The notes under the pieces are model-generated. The model was not told the DNA's origin and made no database searches. It worked only from the letters and a program-made list of their open reading frames with translations. From Desulfovibrio sp. (GTDB lineage Bacteria; Desulfobacterota; Desulfovibrionia; Desulfovibrionales; Desulfovibrionaceae), in contig JAFXOX010000046.1 of assembly GCA_017528345.1 (NCBI GenBank), positions 62,001 through 126,000 on the forward strand: a stretch of 64,000 bases of DNA, in the 5' to 3' direction. Made by a program: the position numbers and the translations under genes. Below, piece after piece: positions 40,698 to 48,396 of this stretch (its first letter is position 1; each line of letters begins with the position of its first letter).

Positions 40698-42667
40698 AAC
40701 TCACCTTACAGGATCTCTCCAAATCTTTCGGCGGCCACGATATCTTCTCGCATTTTTCACTGGAAGTTGATTCCGGGATGCGTCTCTGTGTCTGTGGCCC
40801 CAACGGCACAGGCAAATCCACGCTTTTGCGCATCATGGCTGGCCTTGAAGAACCTGATGCCGGCAAAGTCATTCTGCCCAAGGGCTGCCGTCTTGGCTAT
40901 GTTGAGCAAGAGCTTTCAGACGAGGCTCTGCACACGCAGCTTCTGACCTATGTGCTCGACGTGCTCCTTGACTGGCAGGATTTCTGGACACAATGGGAGG
41001 AAGCTGCCAGCGAAAAGGATGAACGCCGGCTCAAGCAGCTGATGCAGACCCAGAGTGAACTTGAGCGCAGTTATGGCTATAATCCCGAGCAGCGGGCCAA
41101 AAAAGTGCTTTCAGGCCTGGGATTTTCCGAGTCCAAATGGCAACGCTGCCTCGGGGAGCTTTCCGGTGGCTGGCGTGAACGCGCCAAACTTGCACGAGTT
41201 CTCACTGCAGGCGCAGACGTACTTCTCCTTGACGAGCCGACCAACCATCTGGATATTGATGCGGTGGAATGGCTTGAGGAATTTCTCCTCGCCTTCCAAG
41301 GTGTTCTGATTTTTGTGGCCCATGACCGCCGCTTCATGGACACCATTGCCAATCATGTTCTCTATCTTGGTCTGTCCAAACCCATTTTCCGCAAAACCAA
41401 CTACACACAGTTTCTAACGCTGCAAGAAGAGTACAATGCCCAGCGTGAACGCGAACGCCAGGCCCTGCAGGATGAGCTCTCACGCAAAATGGCTTTTGTG
41501 GACCGTTTCCGCGCCAAGGCGACCAAGGCGCGTCAGGCATCGTCTCATCAGAAGATGGCCAAACGCCTGGAAAAGGAACTTGAGGATTATCGCGCTGAGC
41601 CCAAACGGCGGGAACTGCGTTTTTTCTGGCCTGAAGCGCCGCATGTGGAAAAAATCGTTCTGGCGGTCTCAGAACTCGACTTTCATTTCCCTGATGGCAA
41701 ATATCTCTGGCCGCAGCTCACCTTTACCATTTACCGCGGCAACCGCATTGCCCTGGTGGGACACAATGGCTGCGGCAAATCTACGCTGCTCAAGTTGCTC
41801 TCAGGTCATTTAGCGCGCACAGGCGGCAATATCGCCAGTGCCCAGCAGCTACGTATGGGCTATTATACTCAGCATCAGATGGATACCCTGCGGGCAGAAT
41901 CCACAGTGTTTGGTGAGATTCGCAGGCTTTCAGATCCTCACTGCACCGAAGAAGAACTCATGAGTGTCCTAGGTCTTTTTCTTCTCGGCGAAAGCTATTT
42001 TGACAGGCAGATTACGCAGCTGTCAGGTGGAGAAAAATGTCGTCTTGTGCTGGCGAGCCTCTTTCTCAGGCGCTGTAACCTCCTTTTGCTTGACGAACCA
42101 ACCAACCATCTTGATCTGGAAAGCCGCGAGGCCCTGCTCAAAGCGCTCCAAAACTATAACGGCACGCTCCTGATGGTGGCCCATGACCGTTGGCTCCTGC
42201 AGGAAACGGCTGCTGAAGCCTGGGAGCTCTCCCCCACTGGGCTTACTGTCTATGAAAACTATCAGGCTTTTGAAGCGAGTCGACATCTGCCTGCAGAGCC
42301 TGAGAAAAAAGACGAAAAGGCAGACAAAAACGAGGCTCTCAATCAGCTTTCTCGTGATGCTCTGAAAAAGCAGAAGCGCGAGCAGGCAGAACGGCGCAAT
42401 GCCCTTCATCGCAAGCTCAAGCCTTTGCGCACAGCCTATGAACGTTGTGAAAATGAACTTAACGACACCTTGAATCTTCAGAGCGCCATTGAGGAGGAGC
42501 TTGTAGATCCTGAGGTCTATGCCGATCAGAAGCGTTCAGGCGAATTGCTCAAACGTTTTGAGGAGTGCAAGGATAAAAGCGAAAAGCTTCTAGAAAAGCT
42601 GCAGGGGCTGGAAGAAGAGATTGAAAAGATCAGGCTTGAAGGGGTGCTGACTAAAGGTTGTGTATGA
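40694..42667 (+). CDS. ABC-F family ATPase
   Basis: The 657-residue soluble protein has two ABC domains without membrane parts: Walker A GPNGTGKST and GHNGCGKST, signatures LSGGWRERAKLA and LSGGEKCRLVLA, Walker B LLLDEPTNHLD twice. A linker with charged helices joins them, and a C-terminal coiled coil (about 540-650) resembles Uup/YfmR proteins. Family members act on the ribosomal E site or in DNA repair. The GTG at 40694 shares GTGA with the upstream stop and follows ACGAGG by 7 nt, so it is preferred over TTG at 40688. Confidence 0.93.
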   Translation: MKLTLQDLSKSFGGHDIFSHFSLEVDSGMRLCVCGPNGTGKSTLLRIMAGLEEPDAGKVILPKGCRLGYVEQELSDEALHTQLLTYVLDVLLDWQDFWTQWEEAASEKDERRLKQLMQTQSELERSYGYNPEQRAKKVLSGLGFSESKWQRCLGELSGGWRERAKLARVLTAGADVLLLDEPTNHLDIDAVEWLEEFLLAFQGVLIFVAHDRRFMDTIANHVLYLGLSKPIFRKTNYTQFLTLQEEYNAQRERERQALQDELSRKMAFVDRFRAKATKARQASSHQKMAKRLEKELEDYRAEPKRRELRFFWPEAPHVEKIVLAVSELDFHFPDGKYLWPQLTFTIYRGNRIALVGHNGCGKSTLLKLLSGHLARTGGNIASAQQLRMGYYTQHQMDTLRAESTVFGEIRRLSDPHCTEEELMSVLGLFLLGESYFDRQITQLSGGEKCRLVLASLFLRRCNLLLLDEPTNHLDLESREALLKALQNYNGTLLMVAHDRWLLQETAAEAWELSPTGLTVYENYQAFEASRHLPAEPEKKDEKADKNEALNQLSRDALKKQKREQAERRNALHRKLKPLRTAYERCENELNDTLNLQSAIEEELVDPEVYADQKRSGELLKRFEECKDKSEKLLEKLQGLEEEIEKIRLEGVLTKGCV

Positions 42668-43098
42668 ACAATACCTTAGAGAAAACGTTGACAGAGGGAC
42701 CTGTCATAGAAGTCGCTGCAGGCATCATCTGGCGAGAGTCCCTTTTTCTTGCAGCTCAACGCACAAAAAGTGGTCCTTTTAAAAGTCTTTGGGAATTTCC
42801 CGGGGGAAAATGTGAAGCTAATGAGCGTCCTGAAGAAGCGCTCGTGCGAGAGCTTTCCGAAGAACTTGGCATCAAGGTACAGGAGCATGCGCTGTGGCAA
42901 ACCATAGAGCATGACTATCACGAGCTCAACTACCGCGTTCGGCTCTATTTTTTCCATGTGCGCGCTTTTACCGGTGAGCCCTGTTCCAAAGAAAATCAGA
43001 TCTTGCGCTGGCTTTCTCCCCAGGAGGCGCTCAAGCTGGAGTTTTTGCCTGCAGATCGGGGCATTCTCACACGCTTAAACGCCCTTCACCTGCTGTAA
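42664..43098 (+). CDS. MutT-like Nudix hydrolase
   Basis: The 144-residue protein has the complete Nudix box, starting GGKCEANERPEEALVREL and ending SEELGI (about residues 44-66), with FPGGKCE in front. DYHELNYRVRLYFFHVRAF and the ILRWLSPQEAL end resemble MutT, which cleaves oxidised dGTP; the N-terminal EVAAGIIWRESLFLAAQRTKSGPFKSLWEFPGGK is also MutT-like. Its ATG shares ATGA with the ABC-F stop. It ends the coupled chain that begins at pyrK. Confidence 0.9.
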   Translation: MNNTLEKTLTEGPVIEVAAGIIWRESLFLAAQRTKSGPFKSLWEFPGGKCEANERPEEALVRELSEELGIKVQEHALWQTIEHDYHELNYRVRLYFFHVRAFTGEPCSKENQILRWLSPQEALKLEFLPADRGILTRLNALHLL

Positions 43099-43149
43099 TT
43101 GCCCTGGACTCAACCATAAACCTGTGCAACATCGCTTTTATATGGTGTT

Positions 43150-43174
43150 CTTCTGAGCGTGTCAGAAGTATAAG
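43150..43174 (+). promoter_or_regulatory. Inverted repeat abutting a -10 box before cysE
   Basis: CTTCTGA (43150-43156) and TCAGAAG (43162-43168) form a perfect 7-bp dyad with a 5-nt centre. A -10-like TATAAG follows at 43169-43174, about 50 nt before the cysE start. Could be an operator for a sulfur or cysteine regulator; unproven. Confidence 0.4.
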
Positions 43175-43222
43175 ATTCCGTGGACTCTATTCACCTTTTT
43201 TAACCCACGTCACGACATTGCC

Positions 43223-44122
43223 ATGAGCACATCTATCACCACATCCATTCCTGAGATCGATTCCGTCGTGGATCGTCTCTGTGACAGTCAGTCGCTGCAA
43301 AAAGTCTGGTGCCAGACGCCATCGACAGCCTCCATGCCACAGCTCTCCCAGCTCACGGAAATTATGCAGCGACTGAGGGCCATCATTTTTCCAGGCTATT
43401 TTGGAGCCAGTGTCAGTGTGCGCTCTGTGCGCTACCATCTAGCGGCCAATCTCGACAGTGTCTACCGCCTTTTGCGAGATCAGATACAATGCGGTTTTGC
43501 CTTTGCCGAAGCCATCGATCAAAAGAAAGCCAACGACATGGTTCTCAGGGAGCGCGCTGAGGCCTGCACCTTTGCTCTCATGGAGCAATTGCCAGAAATT
43601 CGTGATCTTTTGGCCCTGGATGCCCAGGCCGGCTATGAAGGCGACCCTGCAGCCACATCCCCCGGCGAGACCATTTTCTGCTATCCTTCCATGTACACCA
43701 TGTTCCATCATCGTATCGCCCATGTTCTCTACTCGCTAAAAGTGCCACTCATACCGCGCATCATTTCAGAAATGGCCCACGCCCATACAGGCATTGATAT
43801 TCACCCTGGTGCTACCATAGGCCCCAGTTTCTTCATTGATCACGGCACAGGTGTGGTAATTGGCGAAACAAGCATTGTCGGCAGCAATTGCCGTCTCTAC
43901 CAGGGGGTTACCCTGGGAGCACTCTCCTTCCCCAAAAACGCCGACGGCAGCCTGACCAAGGGGATTGCCCGCCATCCTGTTCTCGGCAATCACGTCACTG
44001 TCTACGCCGGAGCGACTATTCTCGGACGCGTGACTATTGGGGACAATAGCGTTATCGGCGGTAATGTCTGGGTCACCACTGATGTCCCGCCAGGAGCCCG
44101 TATTATTCAGGGGAAACAATGA
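43223..44122 (+). CDS. cysE: Serine O-acetyltransferase
   Basis: The 299-residue enzyme makes O-acetylserine for cysteine synthesis. The helical N-terminal half is followed by left-handed beta-helix hexapeptide repeats with HAHTGIDIHPGATIGPSFFIDHGTGVVIGETSIVG, catalytic His in FIDHGTGVVIG, and a LGNHVTVYAGATILGRVTIGDNSVIGGNVWVTTDVPPGA end. It is the longer SAT type (like EpsC of anaerobes). No clear Shine-Dalgarno precedes the ATG. Its stop overlaps a small lipoprotein gene (ATGA). Cysteine supply is central for an iron-sulfur-rich anaerobe (inference). Confidence 0.95.
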   Translation: MSTSITTSIPEIDSVVDRLCDSQSLQKVWCQTPSTASMPQLSQLTEIMQRLRAIIFPGYFGASVSVRSVRYHLAANLDSVYRLLRDQIQCGFAFAEAIDQKKANDMVLRERAEACTFALMEQLPEIRDLLALDAQAGYEGDPAATSPGETIFCYPSMYTMFHHRIAHVLYSLKVPLIPRIISEMAHAHTGIDIHPGATIGPSFFIDHGTGVVIGETSIVGSNCRLYQGVTLGALSFPKNADGSLTKGIARHPVLGNHVTVYAGATILGRVTIGDNSVIGGNVWVTTDVPPGARIIQGKQ

Positions 44123-44241
44123 GCAGGCTTTTGATTCTCATGCTGATAGCGCTCTGTCTGCTGAGTGCCTGTCAAACCATGGAATTTCGTGCCCAGGGTT
44201 CAAGTCAGCTCAGTGTCCGAGCTGGTCACAGTCTACGATAA
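44119..44241 (+). CDS. Small putative lipoprotein, 40 residues
   Basis: This short gene is easily missed. It encodes a basic start, a hydrophobic stretch LLILMLIALCLLSAC that ends in a good lipobox (LSAC), and 22 further residues QTMEFRAQGSSQLSVRAGHSLR. After processing the mature lipopeptide would be about 23 residues, anchored by the cysteine. GGGGAAACA lies directly before the ATG, which overlaps the cysE stop as ATGA, so it is translationally coupled. I know no family for it. It has the composition of a real secreted peptide rather than of a chance frame. Confidence 0.7.
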   Translation: MSRLLILMLIALCLLSACQTMEFRAQGSSQLSVRAGHSLR

Positions 44242-44243
44242 GA

Positions 44244-44277
44244 GGAGGCAGCGCCGTTCAGGTTGCTGAAAAAAACT
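44244..44277 (+). promoter_or_regulatory. Structured leader of the dehydrogenase gene, gap/pyrK type
   Basis: GGAGG (44244-44248) abuts CAGC (44249-44252), which pairs with GCTG (44265-44268); an inner CC/GG pair closes a GTTCA loop. Nine bases (AAAAAAACT) separate the stem from the ATG at 44278. GGAGGCAGCG is identical to the gap leader and GCTGAA closes the stem in all three. Otherwise the GGAGG would be 29 nt from the start. Confidence 0.5.
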
Positions 44278-45204
44278 ATGAAGGTTCTCGTTACTCCCCG
44301 TTCTTTCGGAAAAAACAATCCAGCCCTCTTTGACCAATTAACGGCTAAGGGACTGACAGTTGTGCGCAACGACACAGGCGGCATTCTCACTGAGCAGCAG
44401 ATGTGTGAAAAAATCGCCGACTGTGCCGGCCTCATTCTGGGCATTGACCCGGTCAATCAGCGTGTGCTTGATCAGGCCAAGGAACTCAAAGCCATCGCCA
44501 AATACGGTGTAGGCACGGATAATATCGATCTTGAGGCCTGCCAACGTCTTGGCATCAAAGTTTCCAGAACCGTTGGTGCCAACAGCAATGCCGTGGCCGA
44601 CTACGCTTTTGCCCTGATGCTCGCCTGCGCAAGACGTGTCAATCTCATTGACCGGAGATGCCGGCAGAAAGACTGGGGAAAAATCACGAGTATAGATCTC
44701 TATGGCAAAACCCTGGGCATTGTGGGCCTAGGTTGTGTGGGCAAATGTGTGGCCAAACGTGCCCAAGGCTTTTCCATGCGAGTTCTCGCCTACGATATTT
44801 ACAAAGACGAGACGTATGCCAAAGCCAATAATATCTGCTATACGGATCTTGACACGCTCATTGCCGAATCCGATGTCATCACCCTCCATGCCGCCCTCAC
44901 CCCGGAAAATCATCAGATGATTTCCAAAGAGCGTCTCTGTGCCATGAAAAAGACGGCTATTCTCGTCAATACCGCCCGAGGCGACCTGGTCGATGAGGCA
45001 GCCTTGCTCTGGGCATTAACTGAGGGTGAAATCTATGCCGCAGGTCTTGATGTCTTTGTCCAGGAACCGCCCACAGACCCTCGCTGGTATACGCTTGACA
45101 ATCTCGTCATGGGTTCACACTGTGCCTCTTCAACGGCAGGAGCTACAGACACCATGGGGCAGATGGCCGTAGACAACCTTCTGCGCGATCTTGCGATTGC
45201 CTAA
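44278..45204 (+). CDS. D-isomer-specific 2-hydroxyacid dehydrogenase (SerA-like)
   Basis: The 308-residue NAD enzyme belongs to the D-3-phosphoglycerate dehydrogenase family. It shows the Rossmann motif GIVGLGCVGKCVAKRA, the arginine in NTARGDLVDEAAL, the glutamate in VFVQEPPTDP and the histidine in GSHCASSTAGAT. There is no C-terminal ACT domain, so serine feedback of the long SerA type is absent. Phosphoglycerate is a plausible substrate, since cysE just upstream uses serine, but other hydroxyacids fit. ATG at 44278 is chosen over in-frame TTG at 44263. Confidence 0.9.
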   Translation: MKVLVTPRSFGKNNPALFDQLTAKGLTVVRNDTGGILTEQQMCEKIADCAGLILGIDPVNQRVLDQAKELKAIAKYGVGTDNIDLEACQRLGIKVSRTVGANSNAVADYAFALMLACARRVNLIDRRCRQKDWGKITSIDLYGKTLGIVGLGCVGKCVAKRAQGFSMRVLAYDIYKDETYAKANNICYTDLDTLIAESDVITLHAALTPENHQMISKERLCAMKKTAILVNTARGDLVDEAALLWALTEGEIYAAGLDVFVQEPPTDPRWYTLDNLVMGSHCASSTAGATDTMGQMAVDNLLRDLAIA

Positions 45205-45208
45205 ATCT

Positions 45209-46132
45209 ATGCATGGCTGCACAGGCTATGGGGCAGCACTGCTTGCAACTGTCATCTGGTCCGGCAATTTCATCGCGGCCAGAGCTCTTGCCACAAGCAT
45301 TCCACCCTGCCAATTCAATTTCTGGCGCTGGGTCATTGCTCTTGTCGCTGTTTTACCCTTTGCCCTGAAACACCTTGCTTCAGACAAGCAGGCAATTATC
45401 CGCCATCTTGGCTATCTCTCGGTCATGGGCATCCTTGGCGTGACCCTGATGAATACGTTTGTCTACAAAGCCGGTCAGACAACGGAAAGTCTAAACATGG
45501 CGCTGCTCATGCCGGCAACGCCTCTTGTTATTCTCATCCTTGCCCGCATCTTCTACGCTGAGCCCATCAGCCCCATGCGCCTGCTAGGCATGCTCACAGC
45601 GTTCACAGGCATTGTCATTCTCGTCTTGCGGGGCGAATTTGCGCATATCTCAGCCATCAAGATCAACAGTGGTGATCTTTGGACCATGGGCTGCATGCTC
45701 TGCTTTGCCCTCTATTCCCTGCTGATGCGCAAAAGACCAAGAGATATTTCACCATCAGGCTTCAATGCGGCGGTCTTCAGCCTTGGTCTGATCTATGCCC
45801 TACCCTGTGTGGCTATAGAAATCTGGCTTCTGCCACTGCCGACAATCAGCCTGCCTCTTGTGACAGGCCTCGCCTATGCCGGTCTAGGTTGCTCGGCGCT
45901 CGCCTTTTGGCTGTGGACAGTGGGAATCGACAGCATTGGCCCGGTCCGGGCAGGGATTATCTATTATAGCCTTCCGCTCTTTGCGGGCATCGGATCAGTG
46001 CTCATTCTCCATGAAACGGTCACCTTCACGCAAATTCTCGGCGGTGTATTGATTGTTCTGGGAATCTGGCTTGCCACTATCTGTGCACGACCTTCTGTCA
46101 GCAGGTGCAAGACTGCAAACAAGGCTATGTGA
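45209..46132 (+). CDS. EamA/DMT-family transporter
   Basis: The 307-residue membrane protein has ten hydrophobic segments arranged as two EamA repeats: GAALLATVIWSGNFIAARALATSIPP and the mirrored GDLWTMGCMLCFALYSLLMRKRP start each half. Family members (YdcZ/RhaT/YddG relatives) export amino acids or metabolites; the substrate is not clear from sequence. Following a SerA-like gene and cysE, amino-acid export is a reasonable guess only. The ATG at 45209 lies 5 nt after the previous stop; no good ribosome site is seen. Confidence 0.9.
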   Translation: MHGCTGYGAALLATVIWSGNFIAARALATSIPPCQFNFWRWVIALVAVLPFALKHLASDKQAIIRHLGYLSVMGILGVTLMNTFVYKAGQTTESLNMALLMPATPLVILILARIFYAEPISPMRLLGMLTAFTGIVILVLRGEFAHISAIKINSGDLWTMGCMLCFALYSLLMRKRPRDISPSGFNAAVFSLGLIYALPCVAIEIWLLPLPTISLPLVTGLAYAGLGCSALAFWLWTVGIDSIGPVRAGIIYYSLPLFAGIGSVLILHETVTFTQILGGVLIVLGIWLATICARPSVSRCKTANKAM

Positions 46133-46258
46133 ACGACAAGTCTTGATGATTTCGTGACCGCCTTGCGTTGACAGAAACCGTCGTTTCTCAGAGCAATGTG
46201 GGGCACACAGGCCAATGCATGCACGTGAGCATGCTAACAGTACGACTCGCCAAGACAG

Positions 46259-46314
46259 CACAAAAACAAAGAAAGCCGGGATGCATGGGGATCCCGGCTT
46301 TCTTTGTTTTTGTG
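46259..46314. terminator. Strong bidirectional terminator between the EamA gene and htpG
   Basis: A perfect 23-bp inverted repeat (46259-46281 with 46292-46314), core AAAGAAAGCCGGGA/TCCCGGCTTTCTTT, with a 10-nt loop. A-rich and T-rich arms suit termination of both converging transcripts. Confidence 0.92.
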
Positions 46315-46320
46315 CTGAAT

Positions 46321-48273
46321 TTAGTATTTCATGACCTCAGTGTACCAACCGGCACTTTTTTCTAGCAAAGCACGCGTACGAGCTGCCACGAGCTGAGGAT
46401 CCTTAACGTAACCATCGAGAAGCAGGCAGGCGTCAAAGAGCGTTTCTGTCATTTCACGCAAGAAGGGATCTTCCTTGTTGGCCTTGTAAACACGCAGCAT
46501 ATTGCGCAGAAGCGGGTGATCCCTGTTGACTTCCATATTACGCACCGGCAGAGATTCGTCCTTCTGCATCACACGCATGATTTTTTCCATGGACGAAGTC
46601 ATGCCGTCAGGAGAGACAAGGACAGCGGGGCTGTCGGCCAGTCTGTGCGAGACCACAACATTTTTTACGCGCTCGCCAAGGATATCCTTGATCAGACCCA
46701 GCAGGTGATCAAAAGTCGTGGAATCCTCGGCAGACAGCGGAGGCGTCTTTTCTTTTTCCGACTCTTCCTGATCGGCAAAATCCTTGAGAGCATCATCAGC
46801 AGCTGTCTCAATAGACTTAAAGTCCCATTCCTTGTACTTGCCAAGGTTTTCCATGAGGAATTCGTCCACAGGATCGAGAAGGAAGAGGACCTCAAGACCC
46901 TTTTTACGGAAGCGCTCCATATGCGGGCTCAGTCTGGCAGCTTCGCGGTTGGGGGCAGCGACATACCAGAACGTCTTCTGTCCTTCTTTGGCACGTTCCA
47001 TATAGCTGTCAAAACTCGTCAAGGCCTCCTTCCCCGTTTCAGTGTCCGGCATGGCCGACGAGGTAAAGCGCATCAGGGCGCAGACGCGGTCGTGATTGGC
47101 ATAGTCACGGTAGCTGAGTTTAAAGACACGACCATGCAGACGCCAAAATTCGTCGTATTTCTCAGTTTCATCCTTGGCCATTTTTTCAAGTTTGCTCAGG
47201 GTCTGCTTGACCAGAACCTGCTGAATCTTACGCAGCAGGGCATTTTCCTGCAATGTTTCACGTGAAATGTTCAGCGGCAGATCTTCAGCATCAACCACAC
47301 CTTTCATAAAGCCAAGATATTCCGGCAGAAGGTCCTTGTTCTTATGCTGAATGAGCACACGGCGGGTATATAGGTCGAGCCCCCAAAGTTCCTGATCCTG
47401 CCCGAAGAAATCCTGAGCAGTTGAGGGGATGAAGAGCAGTGCGGAAAACTGCACAGGCACATCCACGGAAATATGCTGCACATCAAGGGGATCCTTGCCG
47501 TCATACGTCAAGGATTTATAGAAGCTGGCATACTGCTCTTGCGTCACCGAGGTTTTTGGCTCACGCCAGAGCGCGGGCTGTGTATTGGCCTGCTCGCCGT
47601 CGACAAAAACCGGGAAGGGCACAAAGGCTGAATGGCTGCGGATCACGGAATCAATGCGGTATTTTTCGGCAAACTCAAGGGCATTTTCCTTGAGATGCGC
47701 GACAATGACGGTGCCACGCTTGGGCTCCGCATCCTCCACGCGCTCCAGCGTAAACGTGCCAAGGCCGTCACTCGTCCAAACATGGGCTGCATTGTCTCCG
47801 CCCTCAGGCACAAAAGCCGGACGTGAGGTCACCGTCACTTTTTCAGCCACCATAAAGACAGAGTAGAAACCCACACCAAAACGGCCAATGATATTGGAGG
47901 CATCTGCCTTGGCGTCTTCGCCTTCCTGAGGTTCGGCACTGGCCAGATCCGCCAAGAAGTGCTCGGAGCCTGAGCGGGCAATAGTGCCCAGATTATCGGC
48001 AAGCTCGGCCTCTGTCATGCCAAGGCCGATATCGGCAATGGTCAGCGTCTTCTTATCCTTGTCAAGCGTAATACGGATTTCCAGGGGTAAATCCGCCACA
48101 GTAGGGTTTTCGCCGCGATTAATGCGAAAACGCAGCTTGTCCAGAGCATCTGAGGCATTGCTGATAAGTTCGCGTAAAAATATTTCGCGATTGGTGTACA
48201 GAGAATTGGTGAGGATATTGAGGACCTTGCGGACTTCCGCACGGAACTCGTGAGTTTTTGCTGTTTCAGCCAT
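46321..48273 (-). CDS. htpG: Chaperone HtpG (Hsp90)
   Basis: The 650-residue ATP-dependent chaperone has the GHKL N-terminal domain: EIFLRELISNASDALDKLRF, the Asp of IADIGLGMTEAEL, and GRFGVGFYSVFMVAEKV; then the middle domain with LPLNISRETLQENALLRKIQ and the C-terminal dimerisation domain ending LLLDGYVKDPQL. All ATP-site residues look intact. AAGGAGACGTCGTTT precedes the ATG. It is divergent from cydA and converges on the EamA gene. A slightly charged linker (about residues 480-500, EESEKEKTPPLS) is shorter than in eukaryotic Hsp90. Confidence 0.98.
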   Translation of the reverse strand: MAETAKTHEFRAEVRKVLNILTNSLYTNREIFLRELISNASDALDKLRFRINRGENPTVADLPLEIRITLDKDKKTLTIADIGLGMTEAELADNLGTIARSGSEHFLADLASAEPQEGEDAKADASNIIGRFGVGFYSVFMVAEKVTVTSRPAFVPEGGDNAAHVWTSDGLGTFTLERVEDAEPKRGTVIVAHLKENALEFAEKYRIDSVIRSHSAFVPFPVFVDGEQANTQPALWREPKTSVTQEQYASFYKSLTYDGKDPLDVQHISVDVPVQFSALLFIPSTAQDFFGQDQELWGLDLYTRRVLIQHKNKDLLPEYLGFMKGVVDAEDLPLNISRETLQENALLRKIQQVLVKQTLSKLEKMAKDETEKYDEFWRLHGRVFKLSYRDYANHDRVCALMRFTSSAMPDTETGKEALTSFDSYMERAKEGQKTFWYVAAPNREAARLSPHMERFRKKGLEVLFLLDPVDEFLMENLGKYKEWDFKSIETAADDALKDFADQEESEKEKTPPLSAEDSTTFDHLLGLIKDILGERVKNVVVSHRLADSPAVLVSPDGMTSSMEKIMRVMQKDESLPVRNMEVNRDHPLLRNMLRVYKANKEDPFLREMTETLFDACLLLDGYVKDPQLVAARTRALLEKSAGWYTEVMKY

Positions 48274-48300
48274 AAACGACGTCTCCTTGTTGGTGTCTCA

Positions 48301-48328
48301 ATAATAAGAACGCAAAAGCCTTCGTCAA
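48301..48328 (-). promoter_or_regulatory. Promoter of htpG
   Basis: Minus-strand TTGACG (48328-48323) and TATTAT (48306-48301) are 16 nt apart, about 28 nt before the ATG. The -35 TTGAC also suits the heat-shock sigma factor family only partly; a vegetative promoter is the simpler reading. Confidence 0.6.
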
Positions 48329-48339
48329 GCGTCGTACGG

Positions 48340-48367
48340 TTGAGAAAAACTGAAGATCTGATACAAA
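48340..48367 (+). promoter_or_regulatory. Candidate promoter of cydAB
   Basis: TTGAGA (48340-48345) and TACAAA (48362-48367) are 16 nt apart, about 30 nt before the cydA ATG. No Rex or Fnr-type palindrome is seen in the 123-bp htpG-cydA gap. Confidence 0.4.
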
Positions 48368-48396
48368 TTCCCTGAGACAAACTACAGGGAGGACCT

